Assembly: GCA_002105175.1 (NCBI GenBank)
Contig: MCGE01000001.1
Span: 682,001-746,000 of the forward strand
Direction of reading: 5' to 3'
From: Absidia repens
Lineage: Eukaryota; Mucoromycota; Mucoromycetes; Mucorales; Cunninghamellaceae
Length of the DNA stretch: 64,000 nucleotides
Below the pieces are notes generated by a model. That model searched no databases. It saw only the letters and a program-made list of their open reading frames with translations, and had not been told where the DNA came from. Position numbers and translations under genes: made by a program. Shown piece after piece: positions 30,911 to 44,411 of the stretch. The first letter of the stretch is position 1. The number at the start of each line of letters is the position of its first letter.

Positions 30911-31858
30911 CTATTTGGACAAAGCGTGTTGGAGAGCTTCATAGACTTCGACTTCGACCTTGGCGGCAGCCTTTTCGACTTCAGAGCCGTTACCGGCGGC
31001 AACACGTTGAGCTTCAGCAAGAGCAGATTGAACACGCTAGAATTGACGGGAAAGTGTGTTTGTGCGTTAATTTAAAAATATCCAAGATATATATTACATA
31101 CTCTAATCCCCCCCCTCCCCATGTCCCACTCATAACAAGTACCCAGTTTGTTTTGTTTTTTTTAACTTACTTCGACGGAGAAGTCTTCCAAAGGAGAGGC
31201 TTCCACAGCGTTGATGTTCAAAGTGGAGTCAGGGTTGATAGTAGCGAAACCACCAGAGACTAAAAAAAAAGAAAAAAAAAAACGGCACAAGTCAATATAT
31301 GAATGCCCAATATACCTTTCATTGTGGGCAAAGATATTTGTATACTATTGTTGGTTCTATCATTCTTACCGAAGAACTTCTTGGTGACTTCAGCGGATTC
31401 AACGACTTCAACGACACCAGGGTTCAATTGTTCGATGGTGGGAACGTGGTTGGCGAGGATACCCATGTCACCAGAGGTAGCAGCCAAGTTGACTTGTTGA
31501 ACAGTGGCGGCTTTGTAGATGGACTATAATAATAGTATGGCACATAAGAAAAAAAATAAGCTTTTCAAGTTCAAAATATACCAATAATAAAAGAATCATG
31601 TGTCAATAAAAATACATGCTTACTTGATGAGGCAAAACAAAGGTCAAAGAAAGCTTGTCAGTGGTGGCAGGAGCTTCAGAGGCGTAGAAACGGGCTAATT
31701 GTGACCATTACCAAAAGAAAAAAAAAAACAAGTAAAAAATTTTAAGTTGTTTGTATTTAGAAGAGCATATATTTCATATATATCAAGATGAACTTACCGG
31801 AACGGACATGCTTGGAGGCAGTAACGGCAACACGGGAAGCTCTGGCGAAGGCGTTCAT
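30911..31858 (-). CDS. ATP16: Mitochondrial ATP synthase F1 subunit delta
   Basis: Delta subunit of the F1 central stalk (bacterial epsilon equivalent), coupling rotation to ATP synthesis at the inner mitochondrial membrane. Exons: 31858-31798, 31694-31624, 31523-31370, 31259-31171, 31036-30911; 166 aa, the family length. Seen: a basic, Ser/Ala-rich presequence (MNAFARASRVAVTASKHVRS) ending near ARFYASE, then the beta-sandwich with LSLTFVLPHQ, NLAATSGDMGILANHVPTIEQL and SGGFATINPDSTLNI, and a C-terminal helical pair rich in Ala/Glu. Clean codon bias towards GCC/AAG/GTC, like ATP2, suggests high expression. Shares its promoter region with ATP2. Confidence 0.94.
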
Positions 31859-32368
31859 GATTATATTATTTTTATAAATTGAAGGAAGAAAGAGGGAGGG
31901 AGAAATTCTTTTTTTTTTTTTTTGAGAGCGAGAGAGTGACTTTTGAATTTGGGGACCAGCAAAATAAAAAAAAAAAAAAAATGAAAAAGCCAACCAGCCA
32001 GCTAGCGGCGGCTAGGCTTATTTCGTCATCCCTCTGTACAAAGAAGAAAGTGACCGGATAGCTATATAAAAAAAATTAAACTATCTCGTTATTATATTCA
32101 AAATAAATCGATTGTCATGATTTTCCCTATTTACAATACAAACCCAATTGCAGTATATGATTTGATAATTCAGTACTTCTTTTTTTTTTTACATGTATAA
32201 TATCACAGCTGACTGAATGGACACCCCCCCCTGGTTAGGATGACCTGGGGTGGTTGGATGTCAAGTCAGCCTTCAAAAAAAAAAATACGGGATTTCAAAT
32301 TCCGAAATTATCAAACTTGGGGGAGTGGGTTTTTTCTTTTTTCCTTTTCTTCTTTTATCTTCACCATC
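31859..32368. promoter_or_regulatory. Divergent promoter shared by ATP16 and ATP2
   Basis: 510 bp between the start codons of two F1 ATP synthase subunits transcribed outward. Contains poly(T) and poly(A) runs (31909-31923, 31966-31981, 32178-32191), a C run (32223-32231), and GGCGGC at about 32006. Joint control of two subunits of one enzyme is inferred from layout. Confidence 0.6.
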
Positions 32369-34279
<1,911 letters not shown>

Positions 34280-34445
34280 ATTAGTAGTGTAGTTTAATCA
34301 TCTTTTGTTATTTTTATTTATTTATTTATTTGATTTGTGTTGTGTTATTTTATCATTGTAGTGTCATTATAGATGCTTTCTTTTTATATTCTTCTTTGAA
34401 ATAAACAAATTCTCTTTGTTGTCTGATAACTTCATCGTCTTCTCT

Positions 34446-34479
<34 letters not shown>

Positions 34480-34689
34480 TCCGTGTCTTTATTTATTTAT
34501 ACATATCACGATCAAACAGCATATCTGCAACAAAATTCCAACTTTATTTATACTATTAGTGGCGAAAAAAGTCCTTCACGCATGTAGTCCCTTGTCCCCT
34601 TTTAGTATTCAGATCATTTAGATTATCCCTTTAGTTTATTTATGCATATTATAATCTAAAGTATCCTTTTTTTTTTTCTGTCACCATAC

Positions 34690-34723
<34 letters not shown>

Positions 34724-35362
34724 ATCCCTTGTCTCCACGGTTACTGTGTCATATATCAATGAAATGTATTTCATATGAATTGGAGAAGGAAGAAACGTGG
34801 GAGTGGGGATCAGATATGTATTAAAAAAAACAGGGATAGTGTACCACAGTATGATGGGATTGAGATCATCAATTGTACATGTCTCATTTTCATACCAACT
34901 AGCGTCTTTTTAAAGGATGTGCGATCATTATATATATTTTAATCGTGCGAAGAGGAGCTACAGTGTTTTAGCTAGTTGGAAATGGGCTATATTAAACCTC
35001 CGCCGGAAACATGCTAACCCCAACTTGTCACTTGCACCAATTTACAAGATGGAGCTAAAAATATATAGGGACCTGAATAGATATCAGATACAATTTTTTT
35101 TTTTCTTTTTCGAGTAAATTGGTATACGGACGAGGGGGGGAGCGACGCGGAGTGTTAACATTTGCATGAAAAATTGATTGACCCTAGGCCCCTCCTTTTT
35201 TTTTTTTTTTTTTCCTAGCGTGATATATATTTGTTATTTCTCTTTGTGGAGTATATAAATATATATAAAAGAACCCATAATTTGCTGTCTCGTCCATTCT
35301 TCTCTTCCCTCTTCACTTTTTTTTTTTTTTTGGTGGCCGTCATATACTTTTTATAAAAAACA
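34280..35362. other. Intergenic ATP2 to VHS-like gene
   Basis: No gene recognised. Holds two long T runs, 34448-34476 and 34693-34720, and a shorter one at about 35198-35213, plus a CT-rich leader before the next start. Confidence 0.5.
34400..34405 (+). terminator. Poly(A) signal for ATP2
   Basis: AATAAA about 120 bases after the ATP2 stop in T-rich sequence. Positional call. Confidence 0.5.
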
Positions 35363-36462
35363 ATGTTATTTTTCAAAGAACAACGTGGCACCTCCATCAC
35401 TGTCTCTATTGGTATATTAAAAAAAAAAAACTTCGTTCATCATTTCCAGTCACATACTGAAAAAATTGACTTTATTTTAGATCGACTCGCGAATATATAT
35501 GAGATGGAATGGTTTACATTTCAACATCTGATGGATGCTATAGCCATCCAAGAGCAAGGGCCAAAAGAAGCGTTGAATGTCATTCAAAATAGATTGAAAA
35601 GTGGGACTTGTCATCAACAATTGCGACTCTTGGAGGTATCATTATCACAAACCATCAGTCTACGAAGAAAAAAAGTATACTGATCAAAAAGAAATATATA
35701 TTTAAAAACATTCTTTAGGTTTTAAACTATCTCGTAGAAAGAAGCAATCAGCGTATACTATGTAAGGAAATAGGGTCGAGTTTTGCAATGATACTAGAAC
35801 CCCGAGGCTTTTTTTTTTTTTTGGATTCCCCTGATTAATTTTATTTGTTTGTCCGACACACTTTTTTTTTTTTTTTGCAATAGGTCAAGTTGTATCCACC
35901 CCCAAATTAAAATCAAAACTGAAATGGATCATGAAATCAAAGGTATGATAAAATACACATTTAAAAATAGAAGGAGATTCATTTTTTATTTTTGTACACG
36001 AAAAAAAAAAAAAAACAGGGAGATCCCAAAGTAAAATCACGAATCACCGTCATGATGGAAACATGGATCAGAAAATACAGTTATCAAGAACCCAAAATCA
36101 TTAAATTCGCTTCATCCATCATTCAACTTGGTCATAATCGGATCCTTGATAAGGTAAAATTCCCATTCCCATTCCCACACTTACTATTATTGACTGATTC
36201 ACTGATCTTTTTTTTTTTTTTTATCAAAAAGTCATCCTTGTATCGCTCCCCATCTTCCTACCAAGACCAGTCTTCATCATCCTGTTCTGGTGATTCGGAT
36301 GATCATAAATCATTCACTGATGAAACCCCGATTCGAGAAATAAATTTCCATCGCCATTCATTGAAATACACAAACCCATCATCCCCTTTTTTGGCTGGCT
36401 TTTCCCCTTTTTCCCGACGCTACCAAAGCCTTTCCTCTAATCGACCTTCTTACCTGGTGTAA
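35363..36462 (+). CDS. Small VHS/ENTH-like helical domain protein
   Basis: Exons: 35363-35411, 35481-35635, 35719-35761, 35884-35942, 36019-36153, 36232-36462; 223 aa. The first about 145 residues read as consecutive amphipathic helices with features of VHS domains (EWFTFQHLMDAIAIQEQGPKEAL..., LRLLEVLNYLVERSNQRI, VKSRITVMMETWIRKY), closest in feel to the short VHS proteins such as yeast Lsb5 that act in actin-linked endocytic sorting. The C-terminal 75 residues are Ser/Pro-rich without GAT or ear modules. Domain and role are inference; the exon chain is supported by frame and splice sites. Converges on NELF-B with only 168 bp between stop codons. Confidence 0.6.
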
Positions 36463-36630
36463 ATATCCGTTGGTGTTAGTGCCATTCATCCCCCTTTTTC
36501 CATTCCCATACAGCACAGTCATTGTTTATAAAGATATAGCTATAGTCTTTATTTCATTCACAAGCAAAATAAAAATAAAAAACTAAAAAACTAGTAGATA
36601 TATATATATATTTAAGGGATACTATTCTAT

Positions 36631-37971
36631 TCATTCATTTTCTATAGATCTACAAAAGTCGATGGCAGCCTGTGGGCGGATTTGCAGTCGACCTTCCAGG
36701 ATTTGACTAGAACGGTATAATAACATGGAGTACGCATTGTGAAGGTTCTTGTTGGACTAGAGAGGGACATACACAGACACGAAAAAGAAAGAAAAGTTTG
36801 TGAATATTACACGAATCCATATTTTTTTAGGTTTAGAAAGACTTTTTTTTTTTTTACCTTTTCATTCCGTTTTCCATGGAGAGCACAGATATTTGCCCAT
36901 TCTTCAATAAAAGCGACATGTTCAGTAGCCAATGCCATAAAATATTTTGCATCATAAAAGAATTCAGCCAGTAACCAGACCATCTGTTCATGCACGGAGA
37001 CATCCCATTCAACGGTTTTCAACAGGAAAGATTCCATGACCGACTGGCGCCAGCGTCGATCAGACACACAATCCAGGAGATGTTTTTTCACCAATGTGTT
37101 GATGAGCGTTCGAAGAAATGCCTTGTATGTGTAGATATGTAAGATGTTGAGTCCGTCCTGTGTATCCTCTAGCGAAGGCATCGTCGATAGGATCAATGGA
37201 AGACACCGGTGCAATGTCGCCACGTCGTTTTCAAATACCCGATCCAACAGATATTGTACAAATACCTTGCGCGCCACCTCGTTCCGGCCCAATAACTCTT
37301 GAATCGTCCGTATGACTGTGGGTTCCAGTACTGTGTTGGGGTTGCTATTTTCACTGACAATCACTTGGCAAAGACTGTTCCAAAACCGTCCTTTCAAATC
37401 CTTATCGAGTTTGGCGATCTTCGTATTGTTGGCAACGGCGGTAGGTGCATGTTGTGCAAGGTTGAGGAGTTTGGAGTTGTAGTTGATCAGCTCTTCCAAA
37501 TTCTCTGGAGCCTATATAATATATATATATATTAGTGAGTTGTTGTTGTTTTTGTCTATGTATACCTTCTCTCTCAGAAATCATCACACACACACACACA
37601 CACACACACTTACATCTTCATCTACACTATTTCGCAGCCATCGGACAATACAAGAGGATAAAAAGTTTGAGATAAGAGGATCCATCAATACCATAGCAAA
37701 GTCGCTGTATACACAAGAAAGGTGAGAAACATATATCATCGTATTCCACAATTAATATTATTATTTTTCCCCTTACCCATAAAGACGGGTTCCATTTTTG
37801 ACATCATCAAAGCATTCCTTGATTTTACTAATAATGGCCACGTCCATATTTTGATTCCGTACACAAGTATCTAATGACCAAATCAATCTATGACATTCAT
37901 CAAGTTCATATATCTTGAATAAACAATGCAAGTCAGTTATATTCCTACCATCCACCCCCATCCCAGTTTTC

Positions 37972-38005
<34 letters not shown>

Positions 38006-39041
38006 TACCTCTGAGACATCTTGGTCGTGGAAGTTCATCAATATATCCACACGTAATGAACACAAACTTGGGTAAGGAGTGGCTTCAAAGACAAGTCGGA
38101 TCATTTCCATAAACATGACATAGAGCGTCGGATCCCCACCGATGATTTCCATCACTCGCAGCATAATAGGATGAGAGCGCCTAAGTCCATGTAGAAAGCA
38201 AAAAGAAAAAGAAAAAGAAAACCAAAACCATTAGTTAAACTATATATATGTAGGTAACCCTCTGCTTATTTCCCAACTTTGTAATACTTACCTTTCTTCA
38301 ATCACTTCTTGATAACTATCAGGTTTAAGGTTCATTGCCAGACTTTGCAGACCTTCATCGTGGTGATAATCATTCAGCATACTGAGCATTTGTTGTTGAA
38401 AGAACGCTTCGTCCTTTTTCCAGATACGTTTTTTGATATTGAGAGGGCAGTTCTATGAATATATAAAGAGGGGTAAAGAAAGAGAGAGAGAGAGGTGTAA
38501 GTTCAATCTCAATAAAACTTGAAGAGAGAGAGAGACGATAGGCTGCGACTTACCTCAAATACGGCAATATCACTTTTCAGTTTATCCAAAATATCGTCTT
38601 CGATGTGTCGTTCAAATTTGTTCAGTAAAGCCATAGGTATGGGTTGCATTTGTGGGATATTGATATAAGGAAATGTGCGTTCAAAGATATCGTAGAAGCT
38701 AAGGATGTGAACAAAAGCGCGTGATGGAGTGTTAGTGCCAATGAATGTTTTTCTTTCTTCCATGAGCCTCGTCTTCCCACCAGGTCTACTTACTCTTCCA
38801 ATTGAAAAGAAGGGCTGTTGATTTTATCAATGACGGCCTTGTTGAGTTGTTCTAATACCGCCAAATGGATTTCAAGTCGACTATAACCGCAAAGATCGAG
38901 TAACGGATAACTAGCATCAATCCCGTCCAGGTCGAGTCCATAGTCCTGTTGAATACTGCGAATAGCTTCGATAGGATCGGATTGTGATAAAAACTCTTTA
39001 ATTTTTTCTTCAGCAGGGCCGATAAGTATTTGTCGTGACAT
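36631..39041 (-). CDS. NELFB: Negative elongation factor subunit B (NELF-B/COBRA1-like)
   Basis: Homologue of the NELF-B subunit of the complex that holds RNA polymerase II at promoter-proximal pauses. Exons: 39041-38794, 38698-38554, 38452-38292, 38180-38009, 37913-37777, 37704-37614, 37511-36858, 36756-36631; 577 aa, against about 580 in animal NELF-B. Colinear similarity runs through much of the length: ASYPLLDLCGYSRLE near the start, FERTFPYINIPQMQPIPM, CPLNIKKRIWKKDEAFF, YPSLCSLRVDILMNFHDQDV, ECHRLIWSLDTCVRNQNMD, GDFAMVLMDPLISNFLSS. Helical repeat protein with no catalytic motif, as expected. The start at 39041 was chosen over an in-frame Met at 39119 because the stretch between is a CT-rich leader. 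Intron 7 carries a CA microsatellite and intron 4 a TA one. Partner NELF subunits are not in the window. Confidence 0.88.
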
Positions 39042-39313
39042 GAGTGAATGAAAGGAATGTGAATTAAGAAAAGAGAGAAAGAGAGAGAGAGACGCATTTT
39101 TTTTTTTGGAACCACCCATTTTTTTTTTAATTTGAAGTCACGCCCACTCTAAAAAAGGCAAAACTCTACAAGTGTATTATAGGGGGTCTGAATCGAGCTC
39201 GTTGCTGGAATAAATGGATGCCATGTAATAGCTGACAATATGATACATCTGTTTGTAAATCATCTATGCATTATTTTCCAAAAATAATAAGTAAATATAA
39301 AATAACGTTGTTG

Positions 39314-40403
39314 TCATTTGAAAAATACTTGTTTCTTACATTCTGATAAAATCATGCCTGATAACCCATAAAGGCGTTCAATACAATATCTTGACGCATT
39401 GTTCACCAATTCAAAATCAGTTCCAATCTTCAATGTGCAAATCAATCCCTTGGTATCTTCTTTTTGTAAAATTTTGTTATTGAGCTGCCCTGGGGGCTGT
39501 TTTTGTTGCCCTTTACCCAAAGAAAGCAAAAAAAAGGGAGGTTTCCAAATCAATAATACACATATACAAGTATTAAGAGTGCACGATTAATCCCTTTTTT
39601 TTTTTTTTTTTTTTTTACCTTTCAAAAAAGAACCCATTCATCATACCAAGATTTTTCGACAATGTAGCTCCAACCAGGTCTATTGAAAAGGGATATTTCG
39701 ATAAGTCGTCGACACTGGAATAATTCCTTAGCAAGATCGAAAGAAGTCTTGCCCATTGGGCTTGTGATGGCTCGAATCAGCGTCTGAGTCAACCATTTTT
39801 CGCCCAAAAGCCTTCCATCGTCACCAATAGATCGACCGCACGAATAGCATTGTAATGTAAAGATATGAAACAATGATATTTGTAAACCGACTGAATGTGA
39901 ACATAAATGAAAGTGATTTTCTTCATCTTTTTGTGGGTGTTTAGTTTCTTATATATGATATAAATGAAAAGAAAATGAGTCAGTTTGCTTGTCATCGCCA
40001 TCTCTCTGTTTTTTATATTACCAATCGAGTGACAATGTGGATATAAGCAAATACAGCGATAACTGGTATGATCCAAAGACGCAGAGGGCAGAAATGCTAA
40101 TTCTTGCTTCTGCACCAGTGTTTGAAACAGCGACATTGTTAAATGTGGACAGGTATAATACATTTCTTGAGACAACACAAACTGTCTCCATGATGTCGAA
40201 GGCGATCTATAGGTGACATAGTGATGAGAGCAAAGGTCACGCCAAAAATCATCATCATCATAAAATTGGTTATAGAAAGAAGAATGAGACACAAGAAATT
40301 CGAGGATGGTATTGCTGTGATCAAGAAATGACAGCATACGGATAATCAGTTCATTTGATAGTCTAAACAGAGGAACCATCCCCATCCCACAGTCAGCGGA
40401 CAT
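39314..40403 (-). CDS. F-box protein with a DUSP-like C-terminal module, possible frameshift
   Basis: Probable SCF ubiquitin-ligase adaptor. Exon 1 40403-40022; exon 2 from 39890; exon 3 down to 39314. Residues about 10-60 are an F-box (FRLSNELIIRMLSFLDHSNTI...FWRDLC). Cys pairs follow (CICLYPHC and CYSCG) and may bind zinc. Then comes a segment like a DUSP domain of ubiquitin proteases (RPGWSYIVEKSWYDEW, then PPGQLNNKIL). At 39621-39633 exon 2 reads into TGA just before a good donor (39618-39617). One extra T in the T6 run would give exon 2 39890-39619 and exon 3 39510-39314 in frame, about 283 aa. Without it, a weak donor GTTCTT at 39633 joined to 39496 also keeps frame, about 273 aa. Start is the first Met of the F-box frame. 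Confidence 0.65.
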
Positions 40404-40533
40404 GGTGTATATAAAAACGTAAACGCAGAAAAGCCAAAAAACCAAAAAGAAAATCACTTGTCCTACAAGGAAGGATTATATATGTATATATATATATATA
40501 TATTAAAAAACAGAAACGTTGATTTTTTGCTCT

Positions 40534-40759
40534 TTAAATCTGTTTAATCCGTTCAAACAAACATTTCGTTGCAAGCTCTCTCATATCCACTTCATCTGGA
40601 GGAACAGCACGTCCCAAAAACGGAAATATACACGGCGATCTGAAACATGGTCACGCCATCACTCACCTTTCATTTACTCTCTTGTGTTTAACCGAAAAAT
40701 GGGACCATTATACGTCATCATCCGGGATCGTGATCGGAATCGATTTACATCGATGCCAT
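40534..40759 (-). CDS. Possible tiny two-exon gene, weakly supported
   Basis: A 38-codon frame appears if 40759-40749 (ATG plus three codons, partial) is joined to 40639-40534 across a GTAAAT...TTTCAG intron. The second exon reads smoothly without rare codons (for example RAVPPDEVDMRELATK) and ends at TAA. No family recognised. It lies just upstream of the F-box gene on the same strand. It may instead be chance, or the last exon of something whose earlier exons I cannot see. Confidence 0.2.
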
Positions 40760-41178
40760 CGTTTAGGAGATGAGGGCGGCAATTTTTTTAGAGGGAAAGG
40801 GTCTTAAATGCAACATATCACGGTTCTACAAAATGTCTTCATCGTATCATGATGCGTCGTCCATTACCCTCATATCAATCAATATAGAATTTAAGTACAA
40901 AATGGTGCATTTCAGCAAGAAGACAAAAAAAAAAAAATATAGAGTCTCATGGAAAAATGCTAAGGATAATTTTGGGATTTAACAATAAAGCATTTAACCA
41001 CCTATTGTCACAATGTTGTTGAAAAGGAACAAAGTTACGCGGTCGGTTGGTTGATGTTTTTGAATATATATATAAAAAAAAAAAAACCGCCTTGGGCGTT
41101 TAAAGTTGGTCGCTTTTTGGCTGATGGGTCGAGGAATGTCAACAAAAAGACATCTACAAAAAAAACAAAACAAAAAAC
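40760..41178. other. Intergenic before repeat copy 3
   Basis: No gene recognised. AT-rich with short A runs directly upstream of the repeat start. Confidence 0.5.
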
Positions 41179-42260
41179 AATTCAAATCCCGCACACGTGA
41201 ATATTCATTCATCTCCCACTTTCTTTTCGCTGTCTTTCGTTCCCTTTTCTTTTTTTCCTTTCTGTTTTTTCTTCCCCATTCAACTTTTTTGAAACCACAT
41301 TGGACTTAGGTTAGTGTCAGGACTAGTTTAGAAGGGGCTTCAGAAGAGAGATTACAAGATCCATGGGGGAACCCTTTCATTTTGGATTCAGGATTTGGAC
41401 CACCATCCGTTGGTTTTATTGAAGCTTTCATTAGCTTATTCAGTTAGAGTTTGTCCATAGTTTGATTCTAGATTTGAATAAAACATATATTTTTTTACTT
41501 GTCTCAATGAAAAACATCCCATTAGTCTCTTTTACGTTTTGTGCAATAGATCCATTTCTTACTACCATCACTTTGATTAGTATTGACCGTTGCTGAACTT
41601 CAATAAAAGGTATTCCTTTCATCTCACTCACTCGATGTGCTGTACCGTACTGTACAATATGTTAGACCTTTTTTACATTTGCATCATTAGATTAGTGATG
41701 ACCATTCTTCAAATCGCACAATGGTCCCCAGAATGCTTTTCGCAATAGATCCTTCCAATAGATCTCCAGTTACAATGAACCTTCATCTCCCCTCTATTAG
41801 TTCTAGTATTTATCAATATATTTCAATAAATTATGCCTTTTTATTAACCATTCTCAAACCCATCTCATAATAAACAATGTCGCTCTTTAGCTGTTTTTGT
41901 GAGTGTCTAACCAAATATTTACTCTATAGTTCACCCACTATGACTCTACTTTTCACTCTAAATACCCAAAGACTGATTGTCAATACTAAGTTACTTACTG
42001 TTCAAGACGACCATATTCTTATTTGATCAATCATAGAAATAAATCTAGGTTGTGCTGTGCGCGTATCCACTACTATATAGCATTTTGCATTGCCGTCGGA
42101 CTTTCCTATAACTACCTGACCTCTTCCCCTCAGGTCTAGCTACTGGTTGATAGTTCCAAGTCATTTAATATGACTGCGGTGGTATTCCCGTTCTATTATC
42201 GATATTAATAAACTTAGACCGTGCCGCCAGAGCAACCTCCAATAGACTAGATGCATTTTA
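41179..42260 (+). repeat. Dispersed element, copy 3
   Basis: Third copy: starts with TTCAAATCCCGCACACGTGA, pyrimidine tract about 41217-41275, conserved core about 41301-41482 (GTGTCAGGACTAGTTTAGAAG, GATTACAAGATCCATGGGGG, CATTTTGGATTCAGGATTTGG). Downstream TTCAATAAAAGGTATTCC is shared with copy 1, and GTACCGTACTGTACAATAT matches its GTACTATACGGTACAATAT. TTACAATGAACC and TTTTGTGAGTGTC are shared with copy 2. Towards 42140, a Ggt-to-Aag tail (CTACTGGTTGATAGTTCCA) parallels copy 4 (GGCTGGTCGGTAGTTCTA). Confidence 0.85.
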
Positions 42261-42883
42261 TACACCCATTTTATTTTCGCAATTGTATAATAATAACGAT
42301 ACTAATAAAGAGATGTAAAGGTGGCGCGAGGGGTATGTGTCTAATTTCATTATAAACCACATCTCAGCAGCCTCCCTTTAACCTAGTGGATAAATTTTTT
42401 TGGAAGTGTAAGATTGCTTTGAAATGGGATAAAACAAATTGCAACAGTTAAGATTTCTTTTCTGTTTTTGCTGAAGTGCACCTTACGAATACACATACAA
42501 CAGACAGTACAAAAAGTCAATACATAATAGTCAAAATTTCTTTTTATTCAGTTTTAAAAATAAATACTAATAGATCAAGTCAACTAATAATCCAAGTTAT
42601 TATGACGTACATATATTAAAGCGGTTAAATAAATCACTCTTCATTCAATCCCTAGTTGTGTAATATCACCCAAAATTCAAAAATGTGCATGAACGGTAGT
42701 TTAATTATCTGTGGAATTCATTGGTTAGCACAAATAGTAGCAAAGAAAAACCCCGACTGACTCGCTTGGTCTGCCCACTCTTAAAAAATTCACTTTTATC
42801 AGCTGACTGGGGGCAGTTTCATTTCCTTCCCTCTTTTTTTTATATTATTCTTTCCAAACACATAACATTTATTTACACGCCCA
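42261..42883. other. Intergenic upstream of MAF1
   Basis: AT-rich promoter-side sequence with a T run just before the MAF1 start. No gene recognised. Confidence 0.5.
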
Positions 42884-44077
42884 ATGAAATTTCTACAGGT
42901 GGATTCACTCGATCTATTAAATTCTGTATTTGAATGGGAAAGTGCCGAAGCTCAATTGACTGGAAGGGTAGAAGCCTATTCTTGTAAGTTTGCACAACAC
43001 CAAAAAAATACATATATATGATATTTTCTTTTCTTTTTCGCTCTCGCTTAAACTTTGTTTTCATAAGGTAAAAGCGCAGGCTCGGACAAAAAACTATTCA
43101 AACATATGGAAAACAAATACAATGTGGTAGTGAGCGGGTCAATATCACCAGATGAACATTTACCTATTATTTCACCGTTTGGAAGACTCGATGAATCTGC
43201 ACCTCGGAAAACATTCTTCTATCTGTTGGCCACTCTGAATGCCGCTTTTCCTGATAACGACTTTAGCGACGTACGACCTGACCAATTCAATAAACAGCCG
43301 GCTGTGGATATGGTTATCAACTCGGTCAACACTACACTCTTTAACCTTGGAAACGATTTTATTGTCAACAAATACAGGTAAGTAGTCGTACGAATACATA
43401 CATACAGGATTAGTGTCGGAGGAAAAAAAAAAAAGGATACTAGTAGGAACGACGACCTTCTTCATTCCAAGACACTGACATTTTTGCTGATGAATTATTA
43501 TTTAGGATGTGGGATATATTGGATGAACTAGTGGAACTGAATGAATGTGACGTTTATAGCTATACGGCCGATGTGGATGATGATCCCATGTTTGAAGAAG
43601 GTTATTTGTAAGTTGCAGTTGAAATGAGAGGGTGGGTGTGAAGGAATTTATGCAATATCTATCATTTATGTTGACCCACGGTTTGCTTATCTTTTTTTAG
43701 ATGGTCTATGAACTATTTTTTTTTTAATCGGAAATTGAAGCGGATGGTCTTTTTCTCAGTGAACAGCAGGTGAGATAGGAAACGTGGACAGCCAGAACAA
43801 AAATAGATCTCCGTCAACTCATCTTTTTTTTTTTTTTTTTTTTTGGGTTGGTTGAATCAGTATGAAGGAAGATCAAGATGATAACGATGATAACGATGAC
43901 GAAAACAACAACAATAGTGGAGACGATGATGATTATATGATGGACCAAGATACGTCAAGGTAAGCAAAAGAATATAGTCATGATAATGGAATACAGTATC
44001 GCTGAATGGTATCTTTTATTTTTTTATTAATTGATAGTAGTAGACATCAAATGGTGATTGGTGACATGGAAGTGTAA
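42884..44077 (+). CDS. MAF1: MAF1, repressor of RNA polymerase III
   Basis: Conserved repressor that binds RNA polymerase III and shuts down tRNA and 5S synthesis under stress or TOR inhibition. Exons: 42884-42983, 43068-43377, 43506-43607, 43701-43769, 43861-43959, 44038-44077; 239 aa. Seen: the MKFLQVDSLDLLNS start, the box with GRVEAYSCKSAGSDKKLFK (Cys codon split by intron 1), RKTFFYLLATLNAAFPDNDFS, the ECDVYSYTADVDDDP element, and LWSMNYFFFNRKLKRMVFFS. The C-terminus is an Asp/Asn-rich acidic tail, as in many fungal Maf1 proteins. All splice joins restore family sequence. Confidence 0.96.
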
Positions 44078-44411
44078 ATAGAAACTGGAATCTTCTTTCC
44101 CCCGTCCTCCTCTTCCTTCCCCGTTCCCTTATTCTCCTTTTATTACTCAAGTCACCCCTTTTTTGTGCCTGAAAATTTTTTATTTCGTTTCCCGCGAATT
44201 TCGTGTCTTCTTTTTTTATCCAACCTCCCCCCTTATTTTTTCTCTCCTTTTTCTTTTTTTTTCTCTGCCTCTTTTTATAAATATATATACATTTCTATAG
44301 TCCTACTCACCAATTCTCTCACTCACTCACATATATTTTATATTCATATACATATTTACATACCACTGTTCCTCTTCTCTCCCTCTCTATTTTCTCTTTA
44401 TAAATAAAACA
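44078..44411. other. Short intergenic, MAF1 to C2H2 gene
   Basis: 334 bp, T/C-rich throughout. Serves as MAF1 3' end and promoter plus leader of the next gene; TATA-like TATAAATATATA at about 44275. The CT-rich run into the ATG resembles a fungal leader. Confidence 0.5.
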
